This document shows, in pieces, positions 38,045-50,925 of a stretch of 59,409 bases of DNA. Origin of the DNA: Monoraphidium neglectum (Eukaryota > Chlorophyta > Chlorophyceae > Sphaeropleales > Selenastraceae); assembly GCF_000611645.1 (NCBI RefSeq), contig NW_014013611.1, forward strand, positions 6,539-65,947, given 5' to 3'. The position numbers and the translations under genes were made by a program. Positions within the stretch are counted from its first letter, which is position 1; each line of letters opens with the position of its first letter. The notes beneath the pieces are model-generated. The model saw only the letters and a program-made list of their open reading frames with translations, was not told where the DNA came from and ran no database searches.

Positions 38045-39840
38045 ATGGCGTACGGAGGCTATCCCGGTTATGGCGCCTTGGAGCTAGAGTGAGTGATGTC
38101 AGGGGTTGAGGTTGGCCGACAGTGGCGACGGAGCCTCGGGCAGCTGTGTCTGCGCTGTGTGCGCAACAGCTGCTCGCGTCAGCACAGCTGCTGCTCGCTA
38201 GGCAGCGGCCCCCCCCCCCCAAAGTGTGAGCACCCTTTGAAGCCCGGGGTATCTGCATATCATTGAAAACACTTGGCCTGTTATGCTGTGACAACCACGC
38301 GCTGCGCCCATTGACGCCCATCGCCTCTTCGCCTCATGGTGTGGTAGGCGCGTGCAGCACGTGGATTCACTGCTGCGGCGCTACCCTGCCAAGCCCATCA
38401 ATCCGGACCGCAGCGTGTTTGATCTGCCCCTGGAGCTGCGGGACGGCAAAGCCACGGCGCTGCGCATCAGTCTGCCACCGCACTTCCCCCAGGAGCGGCC
38501 GAGCTTGAGCATGCTGCTGCCCGTGGTGCACCCGGCAGTGGACTCCACCGGTCGCCTGCACACACCCGGTCTCGCTAACTGGGTGTACGGACAGAGCTCC
38601 CTTGCAGACGCAGTTGCGGAGGCAGTGGCCACACTCACATCAGCGGTAGTGGACGCGCGGCAGCCAGGGGCGCAGGCGACTGGTGGCGGCAGAATCGGTG
38701 AGCTCGCGCCGGCATGGTGGGGGGTTTCCGCGTACATCTCAGTTTGTCGCGAAGAGCGTACCGCTGAAGGATTGGTCAGGGTGCAGGCAGGGCTTATGCG
38801 GGGCCATGCTCACTGGTTGCGGTCCACCAAACCTGCGCGTGTTCCGTAAACAGGCCCAATCCCCTACCCGCCGGGCTACCCTTCACCGCCCTCTGGCTTG
38901 CTGGCTGGCGCGGCAGGCGCGGGCCCCGGCAGCCCGCAAGCCCGCGTGTCCTCATCATCGGCAGCCTCTGCTGCTGCGGCTGCGGGTGGCCAGCTGCCAG
39001 ACCTGTCGCGTCTGGCCCCTGCTCAGCTGGCGTCGCTGCTGTCTGATGACTCAGAGTTCAAGGCCCTGCTGCGGGGGGTGGTCGCCAACTCACAGGTGGG
39101 CGAACGGAGGTCGGTGGAGGCGGGCAGCAGCGGCTGTCAAGCATAATGCCCAAGCAACATCCCGACTGCATGCCGGATGTTGCTTTTTTGCGATTCTTAC
39201 ACAGTGTGCGCTTGCGTGCTTTTGACATCAAAGTACCGGCAGCCTCTGCGCACCCTCATCTGGCCCCATATCTTTGTATTTTATGGCGCCATGCCATGAC
39301 TGCCACCACTCCGGCTCAGATGGCTGCCACCCTGGAGGACATACGCGTGAAGAACCGGCAGCTGGCTGCAGCCAACTTGTCGCAGCAGGGCGCAATGGCA
39401 GAGGCGCGCAACCAGCTGGCCATTGTTCGCAGCAGCGAGTACCAGGTGGGCCCTGATAAACGGTGGCATGGGGACCGCGTTGCTTGATTGCAGGGGGGGG
39501 GTCGTCTGCAACCTGCAATTGGGGACGCAGCAGCTGGTGCAGAACCTTGTTCAGCACTGGCCCCTGCACGCGATTGTGACAGGTCATCCGCGCGCGTTTT
39601 GACGAGCTGCTGGCGCGGCAGTCGTCAGTTTCCAAGGTGCTGGGCGGCCCCTTGTTTCGCGAGCGCCTGGAGGACGCCGTGAGCGAGGCCGATGCCGCCA
39701 GCAGCGCGGTGAGCACAGCATTTCTGCTGGGTCAGGTGCCACTGGATCAATTTGTGGAGCAGTATGTCGAGCTGCGCGCGCGCCACCACGCGCTGGACCT
39801 GAAGCGCCAGGCCGCGGAGCAGGTGCTGCGCTCGCAGTGA
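38045..39840 (+). CDS. VPS37: VPS37, ESCRT-I subunit (339 aa, five exons)
   Basis: ESCRT-I component that works with VPS23 and VPS28 in sorting ubiquitinated cargo into multivesicular bodies. Exons: 38045-38088, 38348-38697, 38854-39095, 39320-39445, 39583-39840. The N-terminal part (about 15-125) is UEV-like: VQHVDSLLRRYPAKPINPD, LRISLPPHFPQERPSLSML and a LANWVYGQSSL segment, resembling VPS37A. A Pro/Gly/Ser linker (GPIPYPPGYPSPP) follows. The C-terminal Mod(r) coiled-coil (about 180-339) contains LSDDSEFKALL, IRVKNRQLAAANL, IRARFDELLAR and FLLGQVPLDQFVEQYVELR, the last close to the family signature FLxGxIxLDxFLxxYxxxR. Convergent with the GT92 gene, 217 bp apart. Confidence 0.92.
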
Positions 39841-40057
39841 GGAAAGTTGGAGGGGCTGTTTACTGCTGTGGCCCATTGAGTCGTCTGTTTGCTGTCGTCG
39901 CTTGTCATTTTACTCGATGTGGCAGCCTACGGCACAAGAGTCTGCATGCCGAGACAACAGGGAGTAACTGTTAGGTCCACCTGGAGGCGCAGCTCACATG
40001 CAGCAACAAAAACCACTGGGGAAAGTAAGAGTAGAAAGCACAGAAGCACACAGCCTC

Positions 40058-41656
40058 TCAAGACCGCCGTAGCTGGCTGTGCCGCGGCGCCTCTTGCTGT
40101 GCTTGCTTGGTTTCCACTGGCACAGGCGTGCGCAGTGTTTTCCATGCACCCACTTGGCCCAGGCGGCCTGGTGGCCGCAAGCGGGGTTTGGATGCGAGGA
40201 ATGCGGCGCTGACGTCGAGGGCGTGCGTGCAGGTGCCTGTGGCGAGTGGCTCCACGTAATCCCAGTACTCCCAGGTCTTGATGTTGCCCGCACCACTGCC
40301 GCGGCCCATCTTGTCGGCAAACTCTGCCCGGCTCTTGAGCACGTAGTGGTACAGCGCGACACTGGCCCAGCGTGCAGCGTCAGACTTGGGCGCACTGGAC
40401 GGGGCGCCATCGGCGTCCACTACGGACGCGCCAGGCCGGAGCTGCGCTTCGTGAGGCGTGCCGCCCATGTCCAGTAGCGAGGCGGTGTGCGCGATGACCT
40501 TGACGTGCGTCGATTCGGGGTGGGATGCGGGAATGCAAGCTGTGTAGGAGGCCAACGGCCCCCCTTGGGGCCGCGTCTTGTGGCCACTGCTGCCAAACAG
40601 CACCCAGTTGAGCGCCAGCGCGCCAACACGCTTCTTCTCCAGACGCGCCAGTAGCAGCGGCAGGTTGTGGCCGGATCCCGCCGCCAGCGCGCCCGGTTGA
40701 AACACGACAAACTCGTCAGCGTCCAGCAGCCCCAGCCATGCATGACGCGATGCATGCTGCGCGATACAATTGTGGTATCCCCGCCACTGGTTGCTGTCAG
40801 AGAATGCTGGCAGGCGGCGCGGTCGGCCTGAAGGTACGGCATTGAGGAGGGATGCAGTGCCTGGGGAACAACCTTGGTTTGCAGCCGGCAGGGAGGGAGG
40901 TCAGCGCTGCATGCTCCCTGCTTTTGCTGGCGTTGCACCACCCCGCCCCCATGCTGACTTTGTATACCCTCGTGCGTCCGCACGCCACCGCCCAGGGGCC
41001 CCTGTCAACCCACCGACAAAGTATTGGTACTCCACGACGCCCTGCCTGACAAGGTCCATCACCACGGGCAGCATGGGCCGGCTGCTGTTGTGGTCCATCA
41101 CGTAAAACTTGTCAACACCCAGCCACCGGTGGTAGGCGATCCAGTAGCGCAGGTCGCGGTGCTGATCCTTGGCCACAACACACAGAGCCACATAACCATC
41201 AGGCCAGCGTGCCCGGGCCGATTGCAGCAATGATGTTGCTGCACTCGCATCGCGGGCGGCCATGACTGCCGAACGGGCAGGCTGTACAACAGCTGGCGTG
41301 CTTTTTGCTTCACCCGCTGGCGCGACTGCTGCTCCTGTGGGGCCAGCTTGACTGGCTGCCTCTGCCACCACCTCGGGGGGTGCCTCTTCTGCTGCATCTG
41401 TAAAGCTGGGCGCTGTCCCAAGGTGTGGCGACTCCAGCGCTGCTGCCGTTGGTTGATTTTCCGCCATGTGCCTTGCGTACTGCATCGGAGCGCGGCCGTG
41501 CTGCTGGGATCGCTGGTAAGTGCTGAGGGGCTCCGCACTCTCTAAAGAACCTGCTCCATCAGCTCTGCCATCAGCTCTGCCACAAACAAGCACGGTCAGC
41601 ATCACTATCAACAGGAACCGTGACGCCTGGTGCATCAGCACCGTCACTGCCGCCAT
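40058..41656 (-). CDS. GT92-type (DUF23) glycosyltransferase, type II membrane protein (470 aa, two exons)
   Basis: Glycosyltransferase of the GT92/DUF23 group, which includes galactosyltransferases acting on glycans in the Golgi. Exons: 41656-41014 and 40827-40058 (phase 1). A signal anchor (FLLIVMLTVLVC, about residues 14-25) is followed by a long stem region to about residue 140. The catalytic part begins VALCVVAKDQHRDLRYWIAY, the family opening, then HRWLGVDKFYVMDHNSS. The metal-binding D250-A-D252-E253 lies in GLLDADEFVVF. NWVLFGSSGH and a KVIAHTASLLDM segment follow, as in family members. The C-terminal part contains VALYHYVLKSRAEFADKMGR, matching the YHY and KS/E pattern of the group. 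The acceptor sugar is unknown. Confidence 0.88.
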
Positions 41657-42600
41657 CCTTGCCTCCAGGCCAAGCGCGCTGCCTGAATGCCGATCTTGCC
41701 GATGTATGATTCACCTTCGCATGTTCCAACGCGTTACAGCACGATTAGTTCAATGCACCCGTTTCAGACTCCTTCATTCAGGCTTCGATCTGATGTTGTG
41801 AAGCGTTAAATCAACACATTGATTGCTGAAGTTGGTGCGGACTCTGGATCGGCCGGCAAGCCCGGGGCAGGCTGAAAGGCCAGGCCTTCTGCTTTTGCCC
41901 CTGCGTCCCTGCAGCTGCTCAGTTGCAGCCCCGCAGCAGCGTGTTGTGTGCGGCCTGAAACCGTGCTGCCCAAGATCCTTGATGATCGTAGCCACGACAC
42001 GACCAAAAACAGCCATGCGCTGCAAGGTGCGACTGGGTGCTATCGCTGTGGACATCTGGGGGTTGACCAGGGCAAGACAGATGCTATCTTGCAGTGGTGG
42101 AGATACGGAGAAGCAGTGTGGAGTGCACTCTGCTTACACAGAGCACCATGGTACATCCCATGCTGCTGCACGCCTGAGAAAAACTTACCATGTGTTGTAG
42201 CCTGAGACTTCGCAAGTCGCGGCGGCTGCAGCTGTGTGTCCTTTGTACGGCAGGCACATGGCTCTATCATTGTGCACCGTTGAGGACTGCAGGAAGCTCA
42301 TGTGAGCAGATATCTTTTGCATCATGATGAATGTCAATCTTACTCTGTGAGCAAATATTACGTACGGTACGGTACTGTAGCGGGCAGGCCGCAGCTTCGC
42401 TGACAAGCATGGGCCCGGCACCTGCATCACTGCCAAGGCCAGTTCTGCCGTACGTAAGAGCGCTCAAAGATGTGTTTATTTGAAAATCTGCAGCATCACA
42501 AACGTCCGTGTACTGTACTTGCGCTTTTACAACCAAAAGCTTCAGGCCGAAACTGCCCGCGAGCAGCAGTGCAAATTGCAACACGCGGAGGCAGGCTTCC
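41657..42600. promoter_or_regulatory. Divergent intergenic region GT92 / CFAP210
   Basis: Contains two overlapping TACGGTA copies at 42363-42369 and 42368-42374 within CGTACGGTACGGTACTG, about 230 bp upstream of the CFAP210 ATG. A related GTACTGTAC follows at about 42512. Nothing coding seen. Confidence 0.4.
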
Positions 42601-45077
42601 ATGCCTCCCAACGCGACTGTCATCACAACTAGCCAGCTGGAACGCATCCGGACTCAGGTCAAACATGGGCTCGGAGTTGCGCTGTTCGGACGAAGAGAGG
42701 CACGTAGCTGCTATTTAACAACACAATATTCCTCGGCAGGTGAAGGAATTCGTCCCGGACACGCATAAGCAGGTGGAGCTCCTGCGGCGAAAGGAGCTCA
42801 GCGAGGCGCGCGCGGCGCGATGGCCCAACACGAACACAGTGAGCTCGACGTCGCTGGAGTTGGGAGCATTGCTTGCAGGCGCGCTGTTCGAGTAAGTCAG
42901 TTGTGCCAGCCACACGTGAGCATTCAAAACCATATTTGATGCCCAACCACGCAGGCAAGTCGCGCGCGCAAGGAGCAGGCAGCAACAGACCGTATTGCTG
43001 CTGACGAAGCGGCGCGTATCGAGGTGCGCGCACTGCACGTCACAGCTGGGTGGGAAAGCTGTCTCCTCTGACCATTGCTGTCTAGCGATTCATAGCGCCA
43101 CTAGACCAGGCTTTCTTGCCAACCTCAGGTGGACCGGGTGGAGGCGGCGGAGCGAGCGGCATCGCGGCAGCTCGCCCTGCAGCGCGCCAACAAGATGCTG
43201 CACGACGAGGGCGATCGCGTCAAGGCGCTGCATGGGCGCCTGCTGCTGTCAGAGGTCATCGCACAGAACAAAGCACTCACGGCCCACAAGGCGCGCGTGG
43301 CCGGTGCCCGCAAGGCACAGGAAGCGGCGTTCGTGGAGCAGCAGCGGCGCGCTTTGGAGGTGTGTGCACAGGAGGCTTGCGTCAATTGGGCACCGGGGAA
43401 AGTGGTATGCAGCTGCATTGAAACTTCAATTGCGTGCACTTGCCAGCCCAGCTACTGGTTCGACCGAACCATTGCTTCTGGCCGCCCGTTGCAGGCTGCA
43501 GAGCAGGTGGAGCTGGCCAAGCTTGAAGATGAGAGGGCTAGGCTGCGGGCGCAACGCGATGCCCAGTCACAGCAGCTGGAGGAGGTGAAGGCCCGCATCC
43601 TGGCTGAAAGGTGGGAAGGAGATCTTGGCGCCGACTGCTTCTAGGGTTTTGGGTCAATGCCGACTGCACAATGCTTTACAAAACGCCAACCACTAGGTGG
43701 GTAGTGGCCTGCAATCCACCCAGCCGGTTTCACCTCCCCCTATGCATCTTGCAACAGGGCGATGGACAAAGCGGAGGGAGAGCTGATCAAGCGCAAGGCG
43801 GCAGAGGAGGCCCAAGAGCTGCATGAGAAGGAGGCGGCCTGGCGCGCCAAGATGGCTGCCATGAATGAGGCCACCACAGCGGCCAACGCTACTCTGCAGG
43901 CCTTTAGGGCCGCAGAGAGGGAGCGCGAGCGCCTGGCTGATGCAGCAGTGGAGGGTGAGCAGCCCGCGTTGGGGCGCTTGGAGGACCCAACAAAGCAATG
44001 CAATGTCAAAAGAAGGTTGAATTGGGAATTATGACAGCGCAATGGCCAACACTCCCGATGCCTGAATGCAATGCGACGCCACACAGAGTACTGCAAACGC
44101 AAGGCAGCCACTGACGCGGAGCGAGCGGCAGCGCTGGCGACCAAGGAGGCAGCAAAGGAGGCTGGACGACTTGCGCAGGTGTGCCTGGTGAAGACTGCTT
44201 TTGCTTGTGCACAGCCACCAAGACTGAGAGCAAAATTACGGTCATATCAGATGCCAGCACACCGACAACGAAGCAACTGGAGATGTGCGAGCCAACGCAC
44301 AACCTTCACTGATGGCATCCATTACAGTGCATTCCTGCACCCATTCGCTTCCTCCCTGTCATATGTTTCTTCAGGTCGCTTTGATGGAGCGCAATTACCT
44401 GGCCTGGCACACCAAAGCAGAGGAGGCGCTGGCAGCGAATGTGCAGCAGGCGGAGGACAGGGCTGCAGCGGATACGGACACGCAGCGGCGCAGGTGCGCC
44501 TGAGAGTGCAGGGCCATCGACTTGATGTGCTATTTGCACATACACAGGGCCCTGGAGAGGCACAACTGGATTGCCATGGCCTTTTGCTTCAAGCAGACCA
44601 AGTTGATGCTGCATCACGCAAGTAATGCTTGCACGTTGTTGCATGCCCTTGCCACACAGGCGCCAGCAGCAGCAGGAGGCCGCCCACCGCAGCAACCAGC
44701 AGCAGCTGGCGCGCAAGGCGAGCGAAGTTGAGGCCCAGCGCAAGGCGGACCATGCGTTCTGCGAGGCGTGGGGCGTGCGCCTGCAGCAGCTTCGTGAGGA
44801 GGAGCGCCAGGAGGCCCTGGATGCACGCGCACGCGCCCTGGCCGTGCAGCGTTTCCAGCAGTGGCAGGCGGCGCGACGCGGCGCGGCGTGCAAGGCGGAG
44901 CACCGCTCTGGTATGCAGGCGGCTCTGATGGCCGAGGCAGCGGTGGCAGAGCAGGCGGAGGACTTTGCGGCCTATGCAGCAGCTCTGCGCGAGGAGGTGC
45001 GCCGGCGCGGCCTACCCCTCGCACCCATCGACCTCTACTTGGCGGCCAAACAGCCCTCCATCGCGGCCACCATGTAG
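42601..45077 (+). CDS. CFAP210: CFAP210/CCDC173-like ciliary microtubule inner protein (465 aa, nine exons)
   Basis: Coiled-coil protein lining the lumen of ciliary doublet microtubules (FAP210 in Chlamydomonas). Exons: 42601-42657, 42740-42838, 42955-43023, 43129-43359, 43495-43610, 43758-43954, 44087-44178, 44375-44493, 44660-45077; total 1,398 nt in frame. It begins MPPNATVITTSQLERIR and carries AARWPNT, the family's WPNT motif. From WPNT to DRVKALHGRLLLSEV the spacing equals that of the animal protein residue for residue (65 positions), which fixes the exon 2/3/4 joins. The remainder is Ala/Glu/Arg-rich helix, ending in LREEVRRRGLPLAPIDLYL. Presence of this gene implies that the alga builds motile cilia at some stage, or recently did. 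Confidence 0.87.
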
Positions 45078-45951
45078 AGCCCCAGGCGGGTGATAGGCGC
45101 GGCACGGCGAACACCGGGTGCGCGGCGCAGCAGCAACACATGTCTTGTGACTTTCCTGTAACTGGTCGAAATCATCGGGCGCATGCCAGGCGCAACCGTC
45201 CTGCGGCGGCAGCTGGGCTGGCGTGTGGATTTTTGGGCTGGCGCCCTTGCTGTCAGGCTATGGCTGCATCTCCTTGAACAATTGCTCATCGACCACAAGC
45301 TGGGTACGTTGACCAGAGTTCACAGCCTTGCTATCTGCAGGGCTTCTACGGCTATGGGCAGGTTGCACCAACACGTGCATGCTCTGTTGAGCAGATCCTC
45401 TGTGCTGCTTTGCTGATTTGATAGGAGTGGCTTGCACAGATCGAGATGACATGCAGCTTGCACACCTGCGCCCCCCTCCCCAAGCTCAAGGTTGACCCCC
45501 GTGGGGCGTATGCAGACTGTCATCACCCGTGTCACGCATAACGACAATCAGACCGAGGTTTTGCACTGTTCGCCTCTGGCCGCGACGAGCTGCAGGACGG
45601 CAGATCACACAAACGCCGTAGGAAGGTAAAAAAACGGTGCGCGTGATTCAATCGCGCACCATACTAGATCTGGCAGCCACCTGAGAAATGACCGTGCTTC
45701 CATTGCACAGCCTGTTCACTTTCGAAACGTGAATCCTGTTTCGCAAGTAGGGCTCTTGAAGCCCCGTTCTCACAAACAAAGGTGGTGCCTGCTATCTTGG
45801 GCTGCAGGACAGCAGCACTGCCTGGAGCATCAGGCGGGGGCGTGCACGGCCACGTGAACGCGCGAGGGGCTCAGCTGACAGAGCACAAAGGCAGCACCAG
45901 GCGCGAGGAGACACACCTGGAGCCTGCTAGCAGCGCGCAAAAGGAGCCAGG
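45078..45951. other. Intergenic, tandem genes; contains a hairpin
   Basis: Spacer between CFAP210 and the AZG permease. A perfect 8-bp inverted repeat (GGTGCGCG at 45636-45643, CGCGCACC at 45653-45660) encloses a 9-nt loop. No tRNA consensus boxes found. Confidence 0.4.
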
Positions 45952-48537
45952 ATGTCGTTCTCACACCGCCTTGACGGTTTCTTTCACATCACCGAACGAG
46001 GCAGCACCATTTCAACAGAGATCAAAGGCAAGCACGGCCACTGCGCGGCCACCGCCGCGCTGCAGCTGCGTGCAGGGTTGCAGGCATGGTTTGAGGTGCT
46101 GCTGCTGCAGCCACCATAGCATAATGCCAGCTGTACACCTCCGTAGCGGGCATGCAGCGCCCAACCCTGGCACTCTCGCGCGCCTTTCGACCGCACCTGC
46201 TGCCCCTCCACCCCTGCAGCCGGCGTGTGCACCTTCCTGACCATGAGCTACATCCTGCTGGTCAACCCCCAGATTCTGGCCGTGGCAGGTGAAGCCATTG
46301 ATGCCTGCTGCTGGGTCCAGGGGAGGGGACTGCAGCCGTGCCTCACTTGCCGAGTCCCGCACACAACCCTAGCAGCCCGTCCAAACGCTGGGGGGGGCTT
46401 CCATTGCCGCGTTGTTGCTTTTCGTCACCATTCAAACTCATTGATGTTCATGGCAGAACCTCTTTTTCGGCAATTCTTTGCTCTGCAGCCCAACCTCATG
46501 CGGTTTTTCGCCGCATCACCACCCACCCACCTTGCCCGGCCCCCCTATCTCCCCAAATCACCACACCTCGCCAGGCCTGCCCGCCAAGGAAGTGGTGACG
46601 GCCACTGCGCTGTCCAGCATGCTGTCCTCCCTGCTGGTTGGCCTGTTCTGCAACATGCCCTTTGGCATGTCGCCTGGCATGGGCCTCAATGCCTACCTCG
46701 TGTACAGCCAGGTGCTGGGCCTCAACGTCAGCCTGGAGGCGGCCCTGGCGGGCTGCCTCACGGCGGCCTGCCTGGTGGCGCTGCTGGCCGTGGTGCGCGC
46801 GTTGCATGTGATCCTGGCGGTGGTGCCCGACAGCATCAAGCTGGCCACGGTGGTGGGCATGGGCCTGCTGCTGACGTTCATCGGCCTGCAGAGCGCAGGC
46901 ATCGTGGTGGCGGACCCCGAGACCCTGGTCACCGTGGGGGACCTGCTGGCCCTCAAGCCCGCCCTTGCCATCGGCGGCCTCGCGCTCATCACGGCACTCT
47001 CCTACCGCAATGTGCGCGGCGGCATCATGGCCGGCGTCCTCGTCACGGCCATCGCCTACTTCACCGCAGCGGGCGGCTGGCCTAAGCACTTTGTTGACCT
47101 CCCACATCTGCGCATCGGCCGCTTTGATTGGAAAGCGCTCCTCGTTGAGCCGAGCGCTGGCGCGTGGAATGCGGTGGCGGCCTACAGCCTCGTGATGATT
47201 TTCGACATTGGGGGGGCCATGTACGGCCTGGGCAACCTGGCCGGGCTGGTGAAGGACGGCGCCATCCCGGGGGCCACGCGCTGCTACCTGGCGGCCTGCA
47301 TCGGCACAGCGCTCGGCGCACTGACAGGTGCGCGCGGTGTTGCTGATGGAGCGGACTTCGAGGCAATGCAGGGCAAGAAGAGTTTGTCTGGACAACTTTG
47401 GGAGGTTTGCCAGAAGCCCTGCGTCAGCACGTGAGGATGCAATGGCCAGGGTGCCGATGCGCCTCCTGCCCCAACCTCTGCCCTGCCCCCACATGCACAC
47501 AGGAACCACTCCTGTCATCATCGCGGCTGAGAACGCAGTGGGGATCAAAGAGGGCGGTCGCACAGGCCTCGTGGCTTTGACTGTGTCGGGCTGCTTTGGA
47601 GTGGCATTGTTCCTCGCTCCTTTCCTGCAATCCATCCCACAGGTCGGTGGGGTCGGGGTCTTGGCTTGACCGGGGACATTGCAGGGTACTCCTTATGAGC
47701 CCATGGGCACAGCATTGGGTGTCTGCCCCCGGGGTGATGGGGGGCGTTTTGCTGTGCAGGTTCCAAGCCCACGCGTGTGCCGAAGCTCAGCGTGCCAGGG
47801 CCCAGGGCACTGGCGCCATCCCCGCCCCCAGCCCCACCGCGCATACCACCTCCCTGCCTCATTAGGTGGCCACTGCTCCTGTGCTGGTGCTGGTGGGAGC
47901 CATGATGATGGGGGAATCCCATCAAATTGAGTGGCACAACATGCTGGTGGCGATTCCCGCATTCCTGACTATTGTGATCCAGCCATTCACGTTCTCGATC
48001 GCAAACGGCATCTACGCCGGACTGCTCATGAGTGCGCTGGTCTACCTGCTCACGGGGGCCTTCGTGGACGTCGGTCGCGAGTGGATCAACACACTATGCG
48101 GGCGCCGCCCTGGCAACGAGGGCGTGGCGGGCGGCGCGCCTGTTGACGTGATGGATGCGGCAGAGGCGGCCTTCGCCGGGGCCGCCAAGGCGGAGGCGGA
48201 GGGCCTGGACGTCCCCCTGCTCGGAGCTGCCACACAGCAGGCAGACTCCGACGTGTCGTCCACCCCGCGCGGCGCAGGGCCACAGCACGGTGTCCCTGCG
48301 GCTTCTGACGCCATCAGCATTGGGCAGCGCCGCAGCACTAGCCGTGACGTGGCGGGCAGCCTGCCGCGGTCACATCAGTATGAGCGAGGTTCATTCAGCA
48401 TGTACATCAACACGGCTGGATCGCACACCACGGCGCCGCACCTGGGCGCCATCGGGTCCCCGACCGCTCACGACCCCTTCCGCGGGCCTCCTGGCCAGCC
48501 AGGCGGCATGCTCAGCAGCGGTGATGAGCACCAGTGA
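45952..48537 (+). CDS. AZG1: AZG-type adenine/guanine permease (569 aa, five exons)
   Basis: Purine nucleobase/proton symporter of the AzgA-like group of the NCS2 family, with about 12-14 membrane spans. Exons: 45952-46027, 46220-46288, 46575-47327, 47503-47642, 47866-48537. The first exon codes MSFSHRLDGFFHITERGSTI, matching the family's short leader HFxLTERxTT before AG-x-TFLTM. Further landmarks are GVCTFLTMSYILLVNPQIL, MPFGMSPGMGLNAYLVY (substrate-binding helix), GMGLLLTFIGLQSAGI, FDIGGAMYGLG, TTPVIIAAENAVGIKEGGRT and VLVLVGAMMM. The first intron has a GC donor (AAAG|GCAAGC), since no GT donor fits the frame. A 130-residue Ser/Ala/Gly cytosolic tail follows the last span. Confidence 0.93.
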
Positions 48538-49203
48538 GACGCTCGAGGCGAATGGGCGACCATGACAGGAAAGTGGCTGTATGGGGCGCTTGGTGTGCTA
48601 CCTCATGCCCAAACCATGCTGCTGCCTGGATCAATTCCAGGGGCACGGTCTTACATTGCCAACTGGCTGCCTGAGCATGTAGCAAGGGCTGCTGGTCAAG
48701 GGATTTTCTTTTAAACAGGGCGTGATGATTGTCCCGGCTCCTGGGGGTCCTCCGAACCCTGCCCTTGCCGAGGCGTGAGCCTGCTGCACCAAGCTAAACA
48801 CCTCGCCCTGTGCGATGCACCAACGATGTCCTCTTGGTCCTGCACACGCTTTGACCATTTTTATTCACCCTGACGTGATTGCGAATCGGTGGTGGTTTCC
48901 CTTTAAGTGCGATTGTCTAGCAGTAGTGCCCCCCCACATAGACAGGGATTGCAGGCTGCTCATGCCATCAGTGGTGATTTGCTGCACAGCTGTTTTCCTT
49001 ATGGATTTCCCTTAGATGCGGGCTCAATCGAGGCTCTGCCATCTGCAAACATCTAAACGCGCCTGTCGAATTTCCCTGTCTGTTGGTGTCAGTCCGTAAG
49101 CACGCATGGACCTGGCCAACGATGTTTCAGATCACTGCAAAGAGGCTTAAGCTGCAATGAAAAAAGTAAGCGGAATGACTGCGTTGCGTTGACAACGACA
49201 CTC
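48538..49203. other. Convergent intergenic region AZG / J-protein
   Basis: 3' ends of two genes facing each other; more AT-rich than coding sequence. Nothing else recognised. Confidence 0.4.
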
Positions 49204-50683
49204 TCAGGCACGGCCAGTGCTGTCATACTGCCGCCGCCGCGCTGGGTCCCTCAACACCTGATAGGCCTCGGTTAGCGCCTGGGGTTGAGGTCGGTATGAG
49301 AGGGGCTGGACTTGCAAGGGGGTCATGCTTGCCAGGGGGAGTGCAATAGGAGGGGTGCAGAGCAGTGTTGAGAGCGGTTGCGCTAGTGTCTGGTCTGGCT
49401 GCAGGCAAGCCCTCCTTGTGCTCACCTGGAAGCGCTTAGTGGCTGCCGCCTTCTCTGCATCCCCCTGGTACCTGTCAGGATGCATCTTGAGTGCCATTCC
49501 CCTAAAAGCTTCGGACAGCTCCTCCTTGCTGCAACCAGGCTGGACCCCCAGCCGCGCGTAGAGCCCCAGGGGGTCTGGCCCCGCAGGACGCCCCCCGACC
49601 TCGGGCCCCTGCCCTGGGCCCGCCCCGCGCCGCTGCCACCTGTCCTGCTGCCACTGCTGCTGCTGCCGCTGCTGCTGGCGGCGCTGTGCCTCGTAATAGG
49701 CATCACCTGCGTCGTAGAACCGCTGGTCGCGCCCTTGTGACTCCCCCCCCTGGCCCCGCTGCTGCCGCCGCTGCTGCTCCTGCTGCCGTCTGACCTCTCG
49801 CTCCATCCAGGCCCAGGGGTCTCGGCTGAACTCCCGCATAAACTCTGCAAAAGACTCGGGGCTAGCCCTGGGGCCGCTCGCGGGACCATCGTCCCTGCTA
49901 GTGTCGGATGTGCGCTGCTTCCGCTCCTGCTGCCGTGAGTAGGGTCCCACAAATTCTGCCGACCAGTCTGCGCCGATTGGTCAAGTTAGTTGGGCAGGGG
50001 TATGTGGCGACGAGCGTTGGATAGAGTGATGCCAGGAAAACACCTACCTGCCATAACATACGATTGTGCCATGCATACGACCCCTGCAGGCTGCTGCTTC
50101 AGGGTTCGGCTTTTGAAGCCCGCCCTCACCTGTCTCGCCACCCGCTCTGCGCGAGTGCCAGGCCTGCTGGATCCGACCGCTCATGACCTGCCACAGGTGG
50201 CGCACAGCGGGCCAGAAGCGCGCTAGCAGCCCACTTGCAATAAACGGGACAGCCACTGCGCTCACTGCGCGTGTTTGTTTGTGAGCCATGGAGTGGGTGG
50301 TGCGTGACGCGGTGAAAACAACGCTGGAAGGTTGCCAGTCAGATGCAAGGGCATTGTCACTTGCTGGCTGCTTGTGATGTGCACCTATCCACAAGGTATG
50401 CGAACCCAAGCACAACACAACGCGCAGCATCAGCTCAGCCTACTTGTACCCACCAAACAGCTGCGTGGGCGTCATTGTTGCGGCTGTTCCGCTCAGCAGA
50501 AGTGCCCCGCCAGTGGCCAACGTGGCCAGGACCGCCACCTTCGTGTCATCCAGGTGGTGCACTCCAGACACACGCCCGTCGCATCCTGACACAAACGTCC
50601 GAATCTGCGCGGATCAGATATGGGTGCTGATGCCTTGTGTGCACATGCATGCGCGTGCGTGCATGTACATAGGTATTCATAAA

Positions 50684-50725
<42 letters not shown>

Positions 50726-50879
50726 CGTGCACATATATGTATGGAGGGGGGCCGCAAGTGTGCGCGCATGCATGCAAGCGCGCCTCTACGGGTGGTTCCA
50801 GGGAGGGCAAGTGAATGCAGGCATGTGCAGTCCTACCAGTTCTTACGCATGTTCAAGCAACCGCAGTGCAGTGCAGGGC

Positions 50880-50925
<46 letters not shown>

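Noticed and set aside
42888..42900. Possible 13-nt microexon between CFAP210 exons 2 and 3.
   Set aside because: It would shift the frame to an early stop, and the join without it gives exact spacing to the animal protein.
43455..43475. GGTTCGACCGAACC, resembling a tRNA B box.
   Set aside because: It is a simple palindrome in a CFAP210 intron with no A box or acceptor stem.
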